From positions 1 to 35,279 of the IMG/VR virus record IMGVR_UViG_3300027969_000246: a stretch of 35,279 nucleotides of DNA; one strand, 5' to 3'. Position numbers and translations under genes: made by a program. Under the pieces are notes generated by a model, which worked only from the letters and a program-made list of their open reading frames with translations, was not told the origin of the DNA and made no database searches. Positions 14,465 to 23,632 of the stretch are shown here, one piece after another; position 1 is the first letter of the stretch, and every line of letters starts with the position of its first letter. This stretch comes from a virus.

Positions 14465-15568
14465 TTAAACAATAAAGTCGGCATTGCCGGTGTATGTATG
14501 TACGTTGAATCCTGCAGCAACTGCCGGGGTGTTGGATGTTGCAAGCAGCAATGTGCGACTGTCTATTACCAACCAGCTGTTGCTGGCTCGTTTACGTATG
14601 GTTATTTGTTCGTTGGATGCGAATGTTCCAGTTTTACTGAGTGTGACGCCTGCACCTGCGGCCAATGTCAGCTTGCCTGCGCCAGTTCTAAGTATGTGAA
14701 CTATCGATCCTGTTGGAAAAGCTGTAGAATCGGGAGGAACTGTGACTGTGGCAGCTGAAGTGTTGGTGAACACCACACATTGATCTCTGTCAGTTAATGC
14801 TAGTGTATAGTCGCTGGTTCGCGCCGCAGTATCAGTTATTAGAGCATTCACAGTGCCTTCAATTACTGCACTGCCACCTGATATTCTTCCACTTACACCT
14901 ATACCACCAGTGACTACCAGTGTACCAGTGATGGTGCTAGAGGATGCCACGTTATCAGTTAGCAGCACACTAGCGCCAGCTTTGGTACCTGCACTGGTAC
15001 CTCTAATTGTAATGGTTCCGCTATTGGATGTGCTGCCGTATACGTTGGCAAAGCTGCCCACTGTGGCTGTTAATTCACCGGTGCTGGGCACAAATGCCAA
15101 GTTTGTTCTGGCATTGGGTACCAATGTAGTTGGTACTGCACCAGACGCAGTTCCAAAAAATGGATAATGTACAGTGGCTGAAGCTCCAGGATCGGTAACT
15201 GGAATATTTCCGCCAGCACTTGACCAACTTAAATTGCCGCTGGTATCTGAACTTAACACAAATCCACTAGTAGCTGCTACTGCTGCTGGCCAAGTAATGG
15301 TATAATTAGCAGCCATATTAGCTGCGGCCTGCTGGGCAATATAATTAGTGCCGTTTCCGACCGCTTCTCTAAGTCGTAGATCGCCTTGATTGGCTATCGT
15401 AAGATCGCCTGTGACTGAAACATCCGCGGCGACAGCGACTATACCAGTTCCACTTGGATCTAGTGTAAGATCTTGGTTTGCTTGTGATGTTGATAAGGTA
15501 CCGGCGCTGCCCTGTACGTTACCAATACTTTGTAATCCAGTTGTTTGTCCGCTCGTTCTTCGTCCCAT
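14465..15568 (-). CDS. Tail fibre protein
   Basis: A 367-residue, Thr/Ser/Ala/Gly-rich, beta-strand-rich protein. Near residues 31-50 is L-D-P-S-G-T-G-I-V-A-V followed by V-T-G-D-L, a shaft motif shared with the fibres at 29874 and 31064. The C-terminal domain (about 245-325) carries Y-T-L-A-L-T-D-R-D-Q-C-V-V-F and V-T-V-P-P, then G-S-I-V-H-I-L-R-T-G-A-G. That is a strand-rich domain frequent in phage fibre and baseplate proteins. The gene lies between a small beta-rich protein and the glycine-rich adhesin, consistent with one distal-fibre assembly. Confidence 0.7.
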   Translation of the reverse strand: MGRRTSGQTTGLQSIGNVQGSAGTLSTSQANQDLTLDPSGTGIVAVAADVSVTGDLTIANQGDLRLREAVGNGTNYIAQQAAANMAANYTITWPAAVAATSGFVLSSDTSGNLSWSSAGGNIPVTDPGASATVHYPFFGTASGAVPTTLVPNARTNLAFVPSTGELTATVGSFANVYGSTSNSGTITIRGTSAGTKAGASVLLTDNVASSSTITGTLVVTGGIGVSGRISGGSAVIEGTVNALITDTAARTSDYTLALTDRDQCVVFTNTSAATVTVPPDSTAFPTGSIVHILRTGAGKLTLAAGAGVTLSKTGTFASNEQITIRKRASNSWLVIDSRTLLLATSNTPAVAAGFNVHTYTGNADFIV

Positions 15569-15581
15569 GTTTTTACCCGCC

Positions 15582-15917
15582 TTATGCTGTTGATGTTTCT
15601 ATGCCATACACTACTACACTTAATGAAGGTGTTGCGGTTGGTGTCTGTACCACCAAATATTTTCCCGCATCCATTACAATACCAGTACGTTCTAAAACGC
15701 CGTTGGCCACTAATGCAGAATCATACTCGATGTATTCTGAACCGTCTCCAGCTGGTGTAGCTAATGTTGATACTGCTATACGTATGTTGGCTGATGCACT
15801 GGAACTACGATTACATACATTTACAGAAACCACAGCAAATGTGGTTACTGGACAAGTGTACACCGTGGTGTTTGCTGTAGTTGTTATTGCAAAAGCGCCT
15901 AATCTTCCTGTTGCCAT
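15582..15917 (-). CDS. Small beta-rich virion protein
   Basis: A 111-residue protein made almost entirely of short strands. A-N-T-T-V-Y-T-C-P leads to V-V-S-V-N-V-C-N-R-S, then I-R-I-A-V-S-T and a tail of L-V-V-Q-T-P and V-V-V-Y-G-I-E. The layout matches the small proteins at 29538-29870 and 32886-33287: strand, N-x-S/T loop, strand, 'ip-x-x-x' turn, strand, and a final V-x-V-x-x-x-E/S strand. These small proteins sit between fibre genes and may be decoration or joint proteins. A good GGAG site precedes the start, just downstream of the giant fibre gene. Confidence 0.55.
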   Translation of the reverse strand: MATGRLGAFAITTTANTTVYTCPVTTFAVVSVNVCNRSSSASANIRIAVSTLATPAGDGSEYIEYDSALVANGVLERTGIVMDAGKYLVVQTPTATPSLSVVVYGIETSTA

Positions 15918-15928
15918 TTTGTTCTCCG

Positions 15929-18900
15929 TTAATTATTTAAAAAGTAATTCCATGCCACCGGGTAACCTCTAACACCTGCCTGGAAATTAAAGTTAGCTTT
16001 CATAGCTATGGTACCGCCTGTGGTAGTTGTAATCTGTTGACCTGATACACTGATAAATCCAGCCACTAAGCTATTTACGTTCAATGCTGCTCCACCGCCA
16101 CCAATTTGTGCAGAAATATACGCTCTAATTGCTCGTTGTGTAGGCACAACGTTGTCTGAATTAGCAGTTAAGAATGGATCTGTGCTGAATTCTGTAATTG
16201 TTGCTGAATTTCCACCTAGTGTAATGTTACCCAATGATAGTTCTGCTAGACCTGCAATGTTAAATGCATCAGCATTCAATGTTGCAACACCTGTTGATTG
16301 CTCAATGGTAAACAATTCGCCAACTCGGAAGTTACCGTCTTGGTCAGTGGAGGTGTAGAACACTCGACCACCATTGCTGTCCACAGTTTCGTTGGCCTGT
16401 ACTGGCACTTGGCTAGGCAATCCTGGATAATTGGTTTCAACAAAATTTCCTGTGCCAATGTCCAAGAAATCGTGACCTGTGAGTCTAACCTGACTGTAAC
16501 GAATACGTGTGGTTATGCCTGTGCTGTTTGGAGGTGAATTAAATATTTTCATCTCTGGCGAAATTTGGAAGAATGATGCTCTTGCGCCGTCGACTGTGCC
16601 TGTTTCAGATAACACCTGTACCAATTTGTATACAGTGTCTGGCTGTGTGGCAAATACCACGTTGGCACCTGCTCTAGGCAAGCCTGTCATTCTCTTAACA
16701 CCAATAAATCTACCACTTTGGAAATTATCTGCGTAACCGTCACCTAAGTCTTTTTCTACAATAGCTGCGTCATACCCTGTTCCGCGATTTTTAAAGCTGG
16801 CGTTTGCACAAACACCGTTGCCTGTTCTCACTACTGTAGGCGCTTCGTAAAGATTGTTAGGGTCAGTGATTGTGATTGTTGGAGCTGCTGCATATGCTGA
16901 ACCTGGATCTGTGACTCTGATTGCAAAGATCTTCGAGTCTGAAACAAATGCACGAGCTTTAGCAGTAGCACCTAATATAGCACTTGATGCTGCTGTGGTT
17001 GAAGCGGAAGGAATAACAGCCCATATACCTGTTTGATTAGGATTGCCATGTACCGCTTCTAGCGCACCTGTGCCAGACGCACGAGTGATTGCTCTTGTGG
17101 TCCATACAATTCCGTCTTCTGAGCTGCTCATGTTATTGCTGCTGCTTTGTGTGATTAAGAAAATACCTTGTCCGTAGGTCACACGAGTCGATGTGCCGGA
17201 TCCAATGTAACCGCTTGACCCAGTTGAGCTCCATGTTACTCCTTTGTTCACACTCCATGCTGGATTCACAGCACCATCACTGCTGATGGCCACAAATTTG
17301 TTAGCACCATAGGCCACGCTGACCCATGTTGAACTGGCTGGCAACGCACCTCCGGCAGTCCATGTAACACCACCGTCTGTGGTGTAGCTGGTAGCTGTGC
17401 CACCGGTGCTAACTGCAATCCACGCTCCCTGACCGTAAGTAATACTAGTCCAAGTTCCTGCTGCGGTACTACCGCCTGCAACCCATGATGTTCCGCCATT
17501 GGTTGAATAGCAAGTAGTTCCGTTAGAACCCAAAACCACCCAACGTGCAGTACCACTGACATTGCCGTAAGCAATACCCACTGCTATTCCACTCATACCA
17601 CCTGGTAGAGCGCCACCCGAAGTCCATGTTACACCACCGTTGCTGCTGTAAGCATTGACTGTGGTGCTAGAACTTACTGCTATCAGGTGGTGGGCGATCG
17701 GTGTAGCTGTGCCCGTACCTGATCCTACACCTGTGGCTACAAAGTATTGACCAACTAAATTAGAAGCTGCGCCTATAAATGTGAATACCGTATTACCTAA
17801 TGTGGTGATAACATATGATCTACCTACCACAAATGCTCCTGCAGTTTCTATCACAGTTAATTTACCAGGAGCTATACTTACCCAGTTCGATGTTGACGGC
17901 AATGCAGTAGCATTGGCTGTCCATGTTGTTCCGTTTGCGGAAGTATTAACATTGCGTGAACCGCTAGCCACTGCTACAAAGTTTCCGCCTGCTCCAACAC
18001 CTTCGTGTTCGATGGCTGTGATTGCACCAGTTGTTGCATTTACTGCTGTTATTGTCACTGTGATATCATTGGTAGTAGTTGCTCCGCCTACTGCTGTGCC
18101 TAATATTGTAATGGTATCTAATCTAGCATATCCCGTACCTGCTGATGTCACCACCACAGCTGTATATCGCACACCTTTGCGAACTACAGTAAACACAGCA
18201 CCTGTGCCTGTACCGGAAGTTGATGCTGCTGCTACGGTCTGATAAACTGCTCTAGATGGAGCATAAATCGCATCTGAATATGTCTGTGCTGTAGCTAATG
18301 TTCTTGCAGTAGAACTGTAAGTTGGTGAAGTAAGTTGTACTCTAGGTTCAACAATATAAGTTGATGAAGCATCTGGTGCTACTATAGCAGTTCCAGTTAC
18401 TATGTGATCCCAGCCTGAGCCGCCTGTGCTTTCCTTAGTCACCGTGGCAATCTTGGTACCTGCTGTAAATGAATCTATAATACCAACTTGACCTGCACCT
18501 GCACCCGAAGTTACAATTACCTTCATACCTACATAAGCGCCGGTAATTTCATCGTCGGTAGCAGCCAGTGTTATCTGTGTGGTTGTACCAGCCTGTGCTG
18601 TGTTTGCATTAGATAGATAGCCTGTGCCTCCAAAGTTTCCATCAACTTCAGGAGCTGTAGTACTGTCGTCTACGTTGTCTATAAGTCTAACTTGGAATAC
18701 CGCACCGTCACGGAAATCATCTTGTTCAACACTGATTCCAGCGCCGCCGCCTGATACAGTCCACGTGATTTCTGTATAATCCTGACCTGCGTTATCGTAT
18801 TCATATTGAAGCAGCTTGTCGATACCGTCTGTGAGCACGGATCCAACGTCTGCAACATATGATTTATTATCTACTACACATAATATCGGGGTTTCAGTAA

Positions 18901-21900
18901 TATCAAACCCTTCTGCTACTGAACCAAAATCACCGTAGGAGTTATTGCCGTTAGTGGCTCTAATACGGCCGCCTGCTTCAGCTAGGTAAGCAACGTGTGC
19001 GTAGTATGAGAATACAGAAACAAGTTCTGCACGACCGTTGTTGGTGATCCATGCACCAATACCGTCCGATATTACCTGCGTAAAGTCATTAGATACGATA
19101 GAGTCATTACCGCCTGCATGCAAATCGCCATCAATCTTTTGGCCGATAGCAGCGGTTCCAAATGTAGTAACGTTCTGTACATATGGTGAACGTTTAACAA
19201 TCCATGTGCGGAAGTCATCTGGACCCCATCCTGGATCTAGTGAACAAAACGCACCAGCACTTACTCTAGAAGTACCGTATTCGTTTGGAGCAAGAAGATC
19301 ACCTGTGAGTCCTTGCAGTGTTTGATTACGAACACCTGTGCCGTTACGCAGATAGTACATGTCTTCTTCAAGACTTCCAGTAACTGCATTAGAATAGTAT
19401 CTTGCTGCTAGTCTAGATTTGTAGTTTCCAGGATACTGTAGATCAAATTTCAATGCGTCAATATAACGACCCACATCTCGCAAGCAAGCTGCACTGTCAT
19501 AGTACAAACTCACAGTCATTGACCCGCTGGCGATAGATAGGTCAACAGCGGTGTTTGAATTCCTAGTTGCGGAAATTTTAAATGACGTGGCACTTACCAC
19601 GTTTTGAATGTAATAAGTTGTTGCTGTGCTCACCCCGCCAAATACTGTGCCAGTAAATCTAACTGCTGCATTTCTCTGCATCCATGCTGTGGATGTGCAG
19701 GCAAATAAATCTGTGGCTGCTGTAGATGCTGTGACTGTTGTGGTATAAGTTGAAGAAATATAGGCACTGATTTCTGCTGTGATATAAGATCTATTTCTTT
19801 CTAGTTGTAGTCTTGCCCAGTCTGCAGCTCGTATACCAGTTTGACATACACTGCCTTCGTTGGTAGCACCGTAGACAATGTCATCTAACAGTGTCATCAA
19901 TGTTTCAATGCGAGCTTGTGCTGTGGCATTGCCGCCTACGTTGGCGCTGGCCAATCCTTTAACATAGGTAAATGCAGCTCTAGTGGCAGTTTTCTGATTC
20001 AATGTGAATACATCAGCAGCCGTGGCTCTCAAATATGAATACGCAGCTTCTCTAGTTTTAAAATTGCTGTTAAACATAAAGTCGAACATCACTGCTTCTA
20101 AGATCAATCTTACATCACGCTCACACTTGGCACTGTTGTAGACCAATGCTGGAAAGTTAGTAGTAATGTAAGTTGTACTAGCTGTAACTATGGTTTCTTG
20201 TGCAGCATCTAGAGTCACTGCGGCTGCTATCAATGCAGTGGTTGATGACACAGCATTAGTTGCTGTTGGGTAATCAATAACTTCAAGATCAATGTCAAGA
20301 CTAGTGCCGTTGGTAAATGAAGTCAATACTGCACCACCGTATGTAGCCGCCAGTTGGAATGTGTTGGCAGTAACAGTACCCACTACCCAATATTTGGTGC
20401 CGTTAACTAACCCGTTGGCAGTGATTCTTGGAATAACTGCATCGCCTACTGCTAATCCGTGTGCAGTAGAGGTCAATGTGTTCAATGTAGCTACAGTGGT
20501 CACATTGATTTGGGGTGTGTTTCCTTCTGTGCTGTCGCCTTGGATAATGTTGGTAATAATATCTACCAATGCACCTACAGTAGCGTTGGCAGCAGACCCG
20601 CTTGTTAGATTTGTGCTGTCTGTCCATTGTGTAGCAGTGTTAGCAGCAGATTTAGTCACTGTGGTGTTGGCAATGATCTGCTGTACCACTGCTTTTAATC
20701 TACCGTAAGCGGCTACAGTGGCAGCAATTTCTGTGCTGTCGATCTGTAGACTGGTACTGTTATCGCCGTCAAAGTATGCTGTTCCAGCGTTAAGAGTGGC
20801 CCAAGTTCCGCCATAGGTTAAATCATAGACCATAGCATCAATGATAAAGCCTACATCTCGCTTGCATTTAGTCTTGCTGTATTTTACTGAACTGAAATTT
20901 GCAGTCAGCCAAGCAGTAATTTCTTCCTTGATAAATTCTTTATTTTCTTTTAGAAGTGTTCGTGCATCACCGAATCCTGATAGGAATGTAGTATTATATC
21001 CTGTAGGATTTGCAGAACTCTCCATGTGAGTAGTTCCAATCTTAAAGTCGATTTGGTGTTGCATTGTTCTGACTAATCTCTGGATGTCAGTTACTTCTAC
21101 AGAACTAGCATAAGGAAACTCAGCACTTTGAATAGCTGTATTACCTGTGCTTTCAGTTACATTTGTACCTAGTATAACCTGTCCAACCACAGTTTCTAAT
21201 CTGGTCAACGCACCCATGCTGTATTTGGCATCATCTCGACTGGTTATGCTGCCTGCTGGCCCAGCATTGGTCGAACGAACTTCATCACCTAACACCACAG
21301 TTTCTGCTGGAACAATGATAGGCAGTATTTCACGATATTGACCAGTTTTGATATTAATATTATTATTTGGTACAATACGTTCTGGAAGATTGGTTGTGAC
21401 TTGCTCTGTTAATGCTGTGATAACAATATCAATAAGACTATCTATAGTAGTAGTAATACCAGTTTCAGCTACATAGTCAGTGTCGATATACTGTGTGACT
21501 ATGGCAGTAGAATCTAAGGCCAGTGTTTGATACACTGTGGTTGGTACTTCGTTGGCCAACACATCCACCAACAACAATTTTAATTGTTCGTAGGCTGCAA
21601 CACCTTCGTCTGCTTCTGCAGCCAATGTTACATACGGAACACTTTCTTCTGGGGCGGAAAGTTCCCCAGTTTCTCCGAATGCTCCTAGTAAACTAAAAGC
21701 AGCGGCACGCATTTTTAAGTTACCGCCATGCCCAATATCCCAAATTAATCTATCAATGATAAATCCAACATCTCGCTCACACTTGTATTCGTCATAATCA
21801 AATGCTGAAGTAAATGGTGCAATATTGTTAGTAACTTGATAATCAATCCAGCTGGTTATTTCTTTTTGTATAAATGCACGATTCAATTCTAATAGATATT

Positions 21901-23605
21901 GTGCATTTGGATTCATTGGTCCGTTGTCTACCTGTTCACAGGCATAACGAATTGTTTTCCAAGGTTTATCTAAAGTTGCACCGCAATCGGGCCAAGGTCT
22001 ATCTTCGCCGTCTGTTGATACAAAATAAACATGGTTAGTGCTGCCCCAAGTGGTCCATTCTGGAATCCCAGTTGAACTTACACGCAGAACTTGTCCTTCT
22101 GTACCTACTGGTAATCTTGTAGGGCCTGCTCCACCGTAATATACCAAATCGCCTGTGGTGGTTAATACGCTGGTTTCAGTTCCAGCAGCTACCAAGTTCC
22201 AATATGTTCCTGTGGCATCAAGGTCTGGCCGGCTTAATGCTTGGCCGCCGCCTTCAGTGCCCAGCGTAGATCCGTCATCGCTGTCTGATCTGTGCTGCAA
22301 TACGCATATGTAAGAACTAGATAAATGTCTTACAGTATCACCAGCATTGTATTCTGTATCATCTGCCCAGGTTCCTCTCCAGTTCATGCCTGTAGAGATC
22401 ACTGCCCAGTATGCTGTGTTTGGTGGCTCGCCGCTGATAGTAGCAGTCATTGACCCTGCAGCATCTGCAGTTACATTGTATGTTGTGCCACTAGATGTTG
22501 TGCTGATAGTAATGTATCCAGCTGCTACTGTTCTGACGTAGTATCTGCCTGAAGTAAAAATTCCTCCAAAGGTACTACCAGTGAATCTCACTGTCATTCC
22601 TGCTACAATCCCTGTGGTTGACGCTATTGTAAATCGGTCATTAGAGGCTGTAACATTGGTTACGGTATAAGTCGCGCTTGGACTATCAGCGATTGCGATA
22701 TAATTATTACCGCCGTGTGTGACCACTTCACCTATTTTATATGAAGTTCCTCCTGCCCAACTCTGTTGGAAACTTAGTCCTTCTGCAAACAGATCCCAAT
22801 TAGTGGTACCTGTTAGAGGATTTGAATTTGTATGCTGTGTTTTAGCAACATAATTATTACCACCGTACTTGACCACATCACCTGGTTGGTATGCAGTAGC
22901 ACCACTCCAATTACTTTCGTATTCGAGACCTTCAACGTATTGTGCCCAATTTGCAGCGTCTGTTGCAAACGCTGCGGAAGCTGAGTGTTGTGTGGTACAG
23001 ATCCATAGACCCGCTCCGTATTTTACAACGTCATTTAATTTATAACGAGTTGCTGTGACCCAAGTTCCTAGATATTCTTGTCCTTGTGTATACACCTGCC
23101 AATTTGCAGATGCATCTTCTAAACCCAATGCAGCAGTGGCAGCACTTGTGTGACCTGTGATACAGATATAATTAATACCACCGTATCTTACAATGTCATT
23201 GAGTTTGTATCTTGTTGAAACAGTCCATACATCTTTCCAGTCGGTGCCTTCAACAAATTGATTCCATGCAGCAGAGTTGTTTTCTAGTCCTAGTGTAGCT
23301 GTGGCAGCAGACGTGTGCCCGTCTATGCAAACATATATGGTACCACCATATTTTACTAGATCGCCTTCTTCGTAGGTAGTGCTGGTTGCCCACACATCTC
23401 TCCAACGCTGGCCGTCGGCCATTAGATTCCATTTAGTCGGAACTATGTCTAAATCAACATTAAAATTGCCGTTGGCAGTGTGTCCAATTTGGCATAGATA
23501 TACTTTTCCGCCAAAACGAACCACGTCATCTTTGTAATAGACAGTGCTTGCAGCCCAAGCACCTTTCCAAACAAATCTAATTCTACCTAATTTAAATTCT
23601 GCCAT
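15929..23605 (-). CDS. Giant modular tail fibre/adhesion protein (2558 aa)
   Basis: Domains in order. Seven Trp/Tyr modules (about 12-60, 68-115, 123-170, 178-222, 230-272, 280-310, 408-470) have the pattern W-x3-T-x-Y-x2-G/N-D-x-V-x-Y-G-G-x-x-Y-x-C-x3-H, like small carbohydrate-binding modules. A start of a beta-helix follows (about 525-560). Next come four copies of a helical unit with E-x-N-R-x-F-I-x-x-E-I and C-x-R-D-V-x-x-I-I-D-A (about 565-640, 880-945, 1140-1200, 1262-1400). A conserved block D-P-G-W-G-P-D-D falls around 1455-1525. A propeller-like region with repeated S-x-(D/N)-G-x-x-W lies at about 1868-2215. The C-terminus (about 2370-2510) has G-H-D-F-L-D-I-G and F-Y-T-S-T-D-Q-D-G-N-F. 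It is a paralogue of the downstream-numbered 1838-aa protein. GGAG precedes the ATG. Likely a virion host-adhesion fibre. Confidence 0.8.
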   Translation of the reverse strand: MAEFKLGRIRFVWKGAWAASTVYYKDDVVRFGGKVYLCQIGHTANGNFNVDLDIVPTKWNLMADGQRWRDVWATSTTYEEGDLVKYGGTIYVCIDGHTSAATATLGLENNSAAWNQFVEGTDWKDVWTVSTRYKLNDIVRYGGINYICITGHTSAATAALGLEDASANWQVYTQGQEYLGTWVTATRYKLNDVVKYGAGLWICTTQHSASAAFATDAANWAQYVEGLEYESNWSGATAYQPGDVVKYGGNNYVAKTQHTNSNPLTGTTNWDLFAEGLSFQQSWAGGTSYKIGEVVTHGGNNYIAIADSPSATYTVTNVTASNDRFTIASTTGIVAGMTVRFTGSTFGGIFTSGRYYVRTVAAGYITISTTSSGTTYNVTADAAGSMTATISGEPPNTAYWAVISTGMNWRGTWADDTEYNAGDTVRHLSSSYICVLQHRSDSDDGSTLGTEGGGQALSRPDLDATGTYWNLVAAGTETSVLTTTGDLVYYGGAGPTRLPVGTEGQVLRVSSTGIPEWTTWGSTNHVYFVSTDGEDRPWPDCGATLDKPWKTIRYACEQVDNGPMNPNAQYLLELNRAFIQKEITSWIDYQVTNNIAPFTSAFDYDEYKCERDVGFIIDRLIWDIGHGGNLKMRAAAFSLLGAFGETGELSAPEESVPYVTLAAEADEGVAAYEQLKLLLVDVLANEVPTTVYQTLALDSTAIVTQYIDTDYVAETGITTTIDSLIDIVITALTEQVTTNLPERIVPNNNINIKTGQYREILPIIVPAETVVLGDEVRSTNAGPAGSITSRDDAKYSMGALTRLETVVGQVILGTNVTESTGNTAIQSAEFPYASSVEVTDIQRLVRTMQHQIDFKIGTTHMESSANPTGYNTTFLSGFGDARTLLKENKEFIKEEITAWLTANFSSVKYSKTKCKRDVGFIIDAMVYDLTYGGTWATLNAGTAYFDGDNSTSLQIDSTEIAATVAAYGRLKAVVQQIIANTTVTKSAANTATQWTDSTNLTSGSAANATVGALVDIITNIIQGDSTEGNTPQINVTTVATLNTLTSTAHGLAVGDAVIPRITANGLVNGTKYWVVGTVTANTFQLAATYGGAVLTSFTNGTSLDIDLEVIDYPTATNAVSSTTALIAAAVTLDAAQETIVTASTTYITTNFPALVYNSAKCERDVRLILEAVMFDFMFNSNFKTREAAYSYLRATAADVFTLNQKTATRAAFTYVKGLASANVGGNATAQARIETLMTLLDDIVYGATNEGSVCQTGIRAADWARLQLERNRSYITAEISAYISSTYTTTVTASTAATDLFACTSTAWMQRNAAVRFTGTVFGGVSTATTYYIQNVVSATSFKISATRNSNTAVDLSIASGSMTVSLYYDSAACLRDVGRYIDALKFDLQYPGNYKSRLAARYYSNAVTGSLEEDMYYLRNGTGVRNQTLQGLTGDLLAPNEYGTSRVSAGAFCSLDPGWGPDDFRTWIVKRSPYVQNVTTFGTAAIGQKIDGDLHAGGNDSIVSNDFTQVISDGIGAWITNNGRAELVSVFSYYAHVAYLAEAGGRIRATNGNNSYGDFGSVAEGFDITETPILCVVDNKSYVADVGSVLTDGIDKLLQYEYDNAGQDYTEITWTVSGGGAGISVEQDDFRDGAVFQVRLIDNVDDSTTAPEVDGNFGGTGYLSNANTAQAGTTTQITLAATDDEITGAYVGMKVIVTSGAGAGQVGIIDSFTAGTKIATVTKESTGGSGWDHIVTGTAIVAPDASSTYIVEPRVQLTSPTYSSTARTLATAQTYSDAIYAPSRAVYQTVAAASTSGTGTGAVFTVVRKGVRYTAVVVTSAGTGYARLDTITILGTAVGGATTTNDITVTITAVNATTGAITAIEHEGVGAGGNFVAVASGSRNVNTSANGTTWTANATALPSTSNWVSIAPGKLTVIETAGAFVVGRSYVITTLGNTVFTFIGAASNLVGQYFVATGVGSGTGTATPIAHHLIAVSSSTTVNAYSSNGGVTWTSGGALPGGMSGIAVGIAYGNVSGTARWVVLGSNGTTCYSTNGGTSWVAGGSTAAGTWTSITYGQGAWIAVSTGGTATSYTTDGGVTWTAGGALPASSTWVSVAYGANKFVAISSDGAVNPAWSVNKGVTWSSTGSSGYIGSGTSTRVTYGQGIFLITQSSSNNMSSSEDGIVWTTRAITRASGTGALEAVHGNPNQTGIWAVIPSASTTAASSAILGATAKARAFVSDSKIFAIRVTDPGSAYAAAPTITITDPNNLYEAPTVVRTGNGVCANASFKNRGTGYDAAIVEKDLGDGYADNFQSGRFIGVKRMTGLPRAGANVVFATQPDTVYKLVQVLSETGTVDGARASFFQISPEMKIFNSPPNSTGITTRIRYSQVRLTGHDFLDIGTGNFVETNYPGLPSQVPVQANETVDSNGGRVFYTSTDQDGNFRVGELFTIEQSTGVATLNADAFNIAGLAELSLGNITLGGNSATITEFSTDPFLTANSDNVVPTQRAIRAYISAQIGGGGAALNVNSLVAGFISVSGQQITTTTGGTIAMKANFNFQAGVRGYPVAWNYFLNN
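19041..19096 (-). repeat. 56-nt segment identical to 26670-26725 in the paralogous giant fibre
   Basis: The two giant fibre genes share 56 consecutive identical bases here, encoding S-N-D-F-T-Q-V-I-S-D-G-I-G-A-W-I-T-N. Flanking DNA differs at many third positions, so this exceeds what protein conservation alone would demand and suggests recombination between the paralogues. Confidence 0.7.
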
Positions 23606-23623
23606 CGTACACTCCAGTATCTA

Positions 23624-23630
23624 TATTTAT
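23624..23630 (-). promoter_or_regulatory. T4-type late promoter element before the 2558-aa fibre gene
   Basis: The minus strand reads ATAAATA (complement of 23624-23630), 18 nt upstream of the ATG at 23605 in the 27-nt gap between the giant fibre genes. The leader would be very short, with GGAG as ribosome site. Confidence 0.5.
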
Positions 23631-23632
23631 GT

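Noticed and set aside
15478-15972. 164-codon plus-strand open frame
   Set aside because: It lies antisense to two well-supported minus-strand genes, spans their junction, and shows no recognisable protein pattern or ribosome site.
17781-18242. 153-codon plus-strand open frame
   Set aside because: It is a shadow of the Thr/Val/Ala-rich giant fibre frame, with low-complexity V/T/P/A composition.
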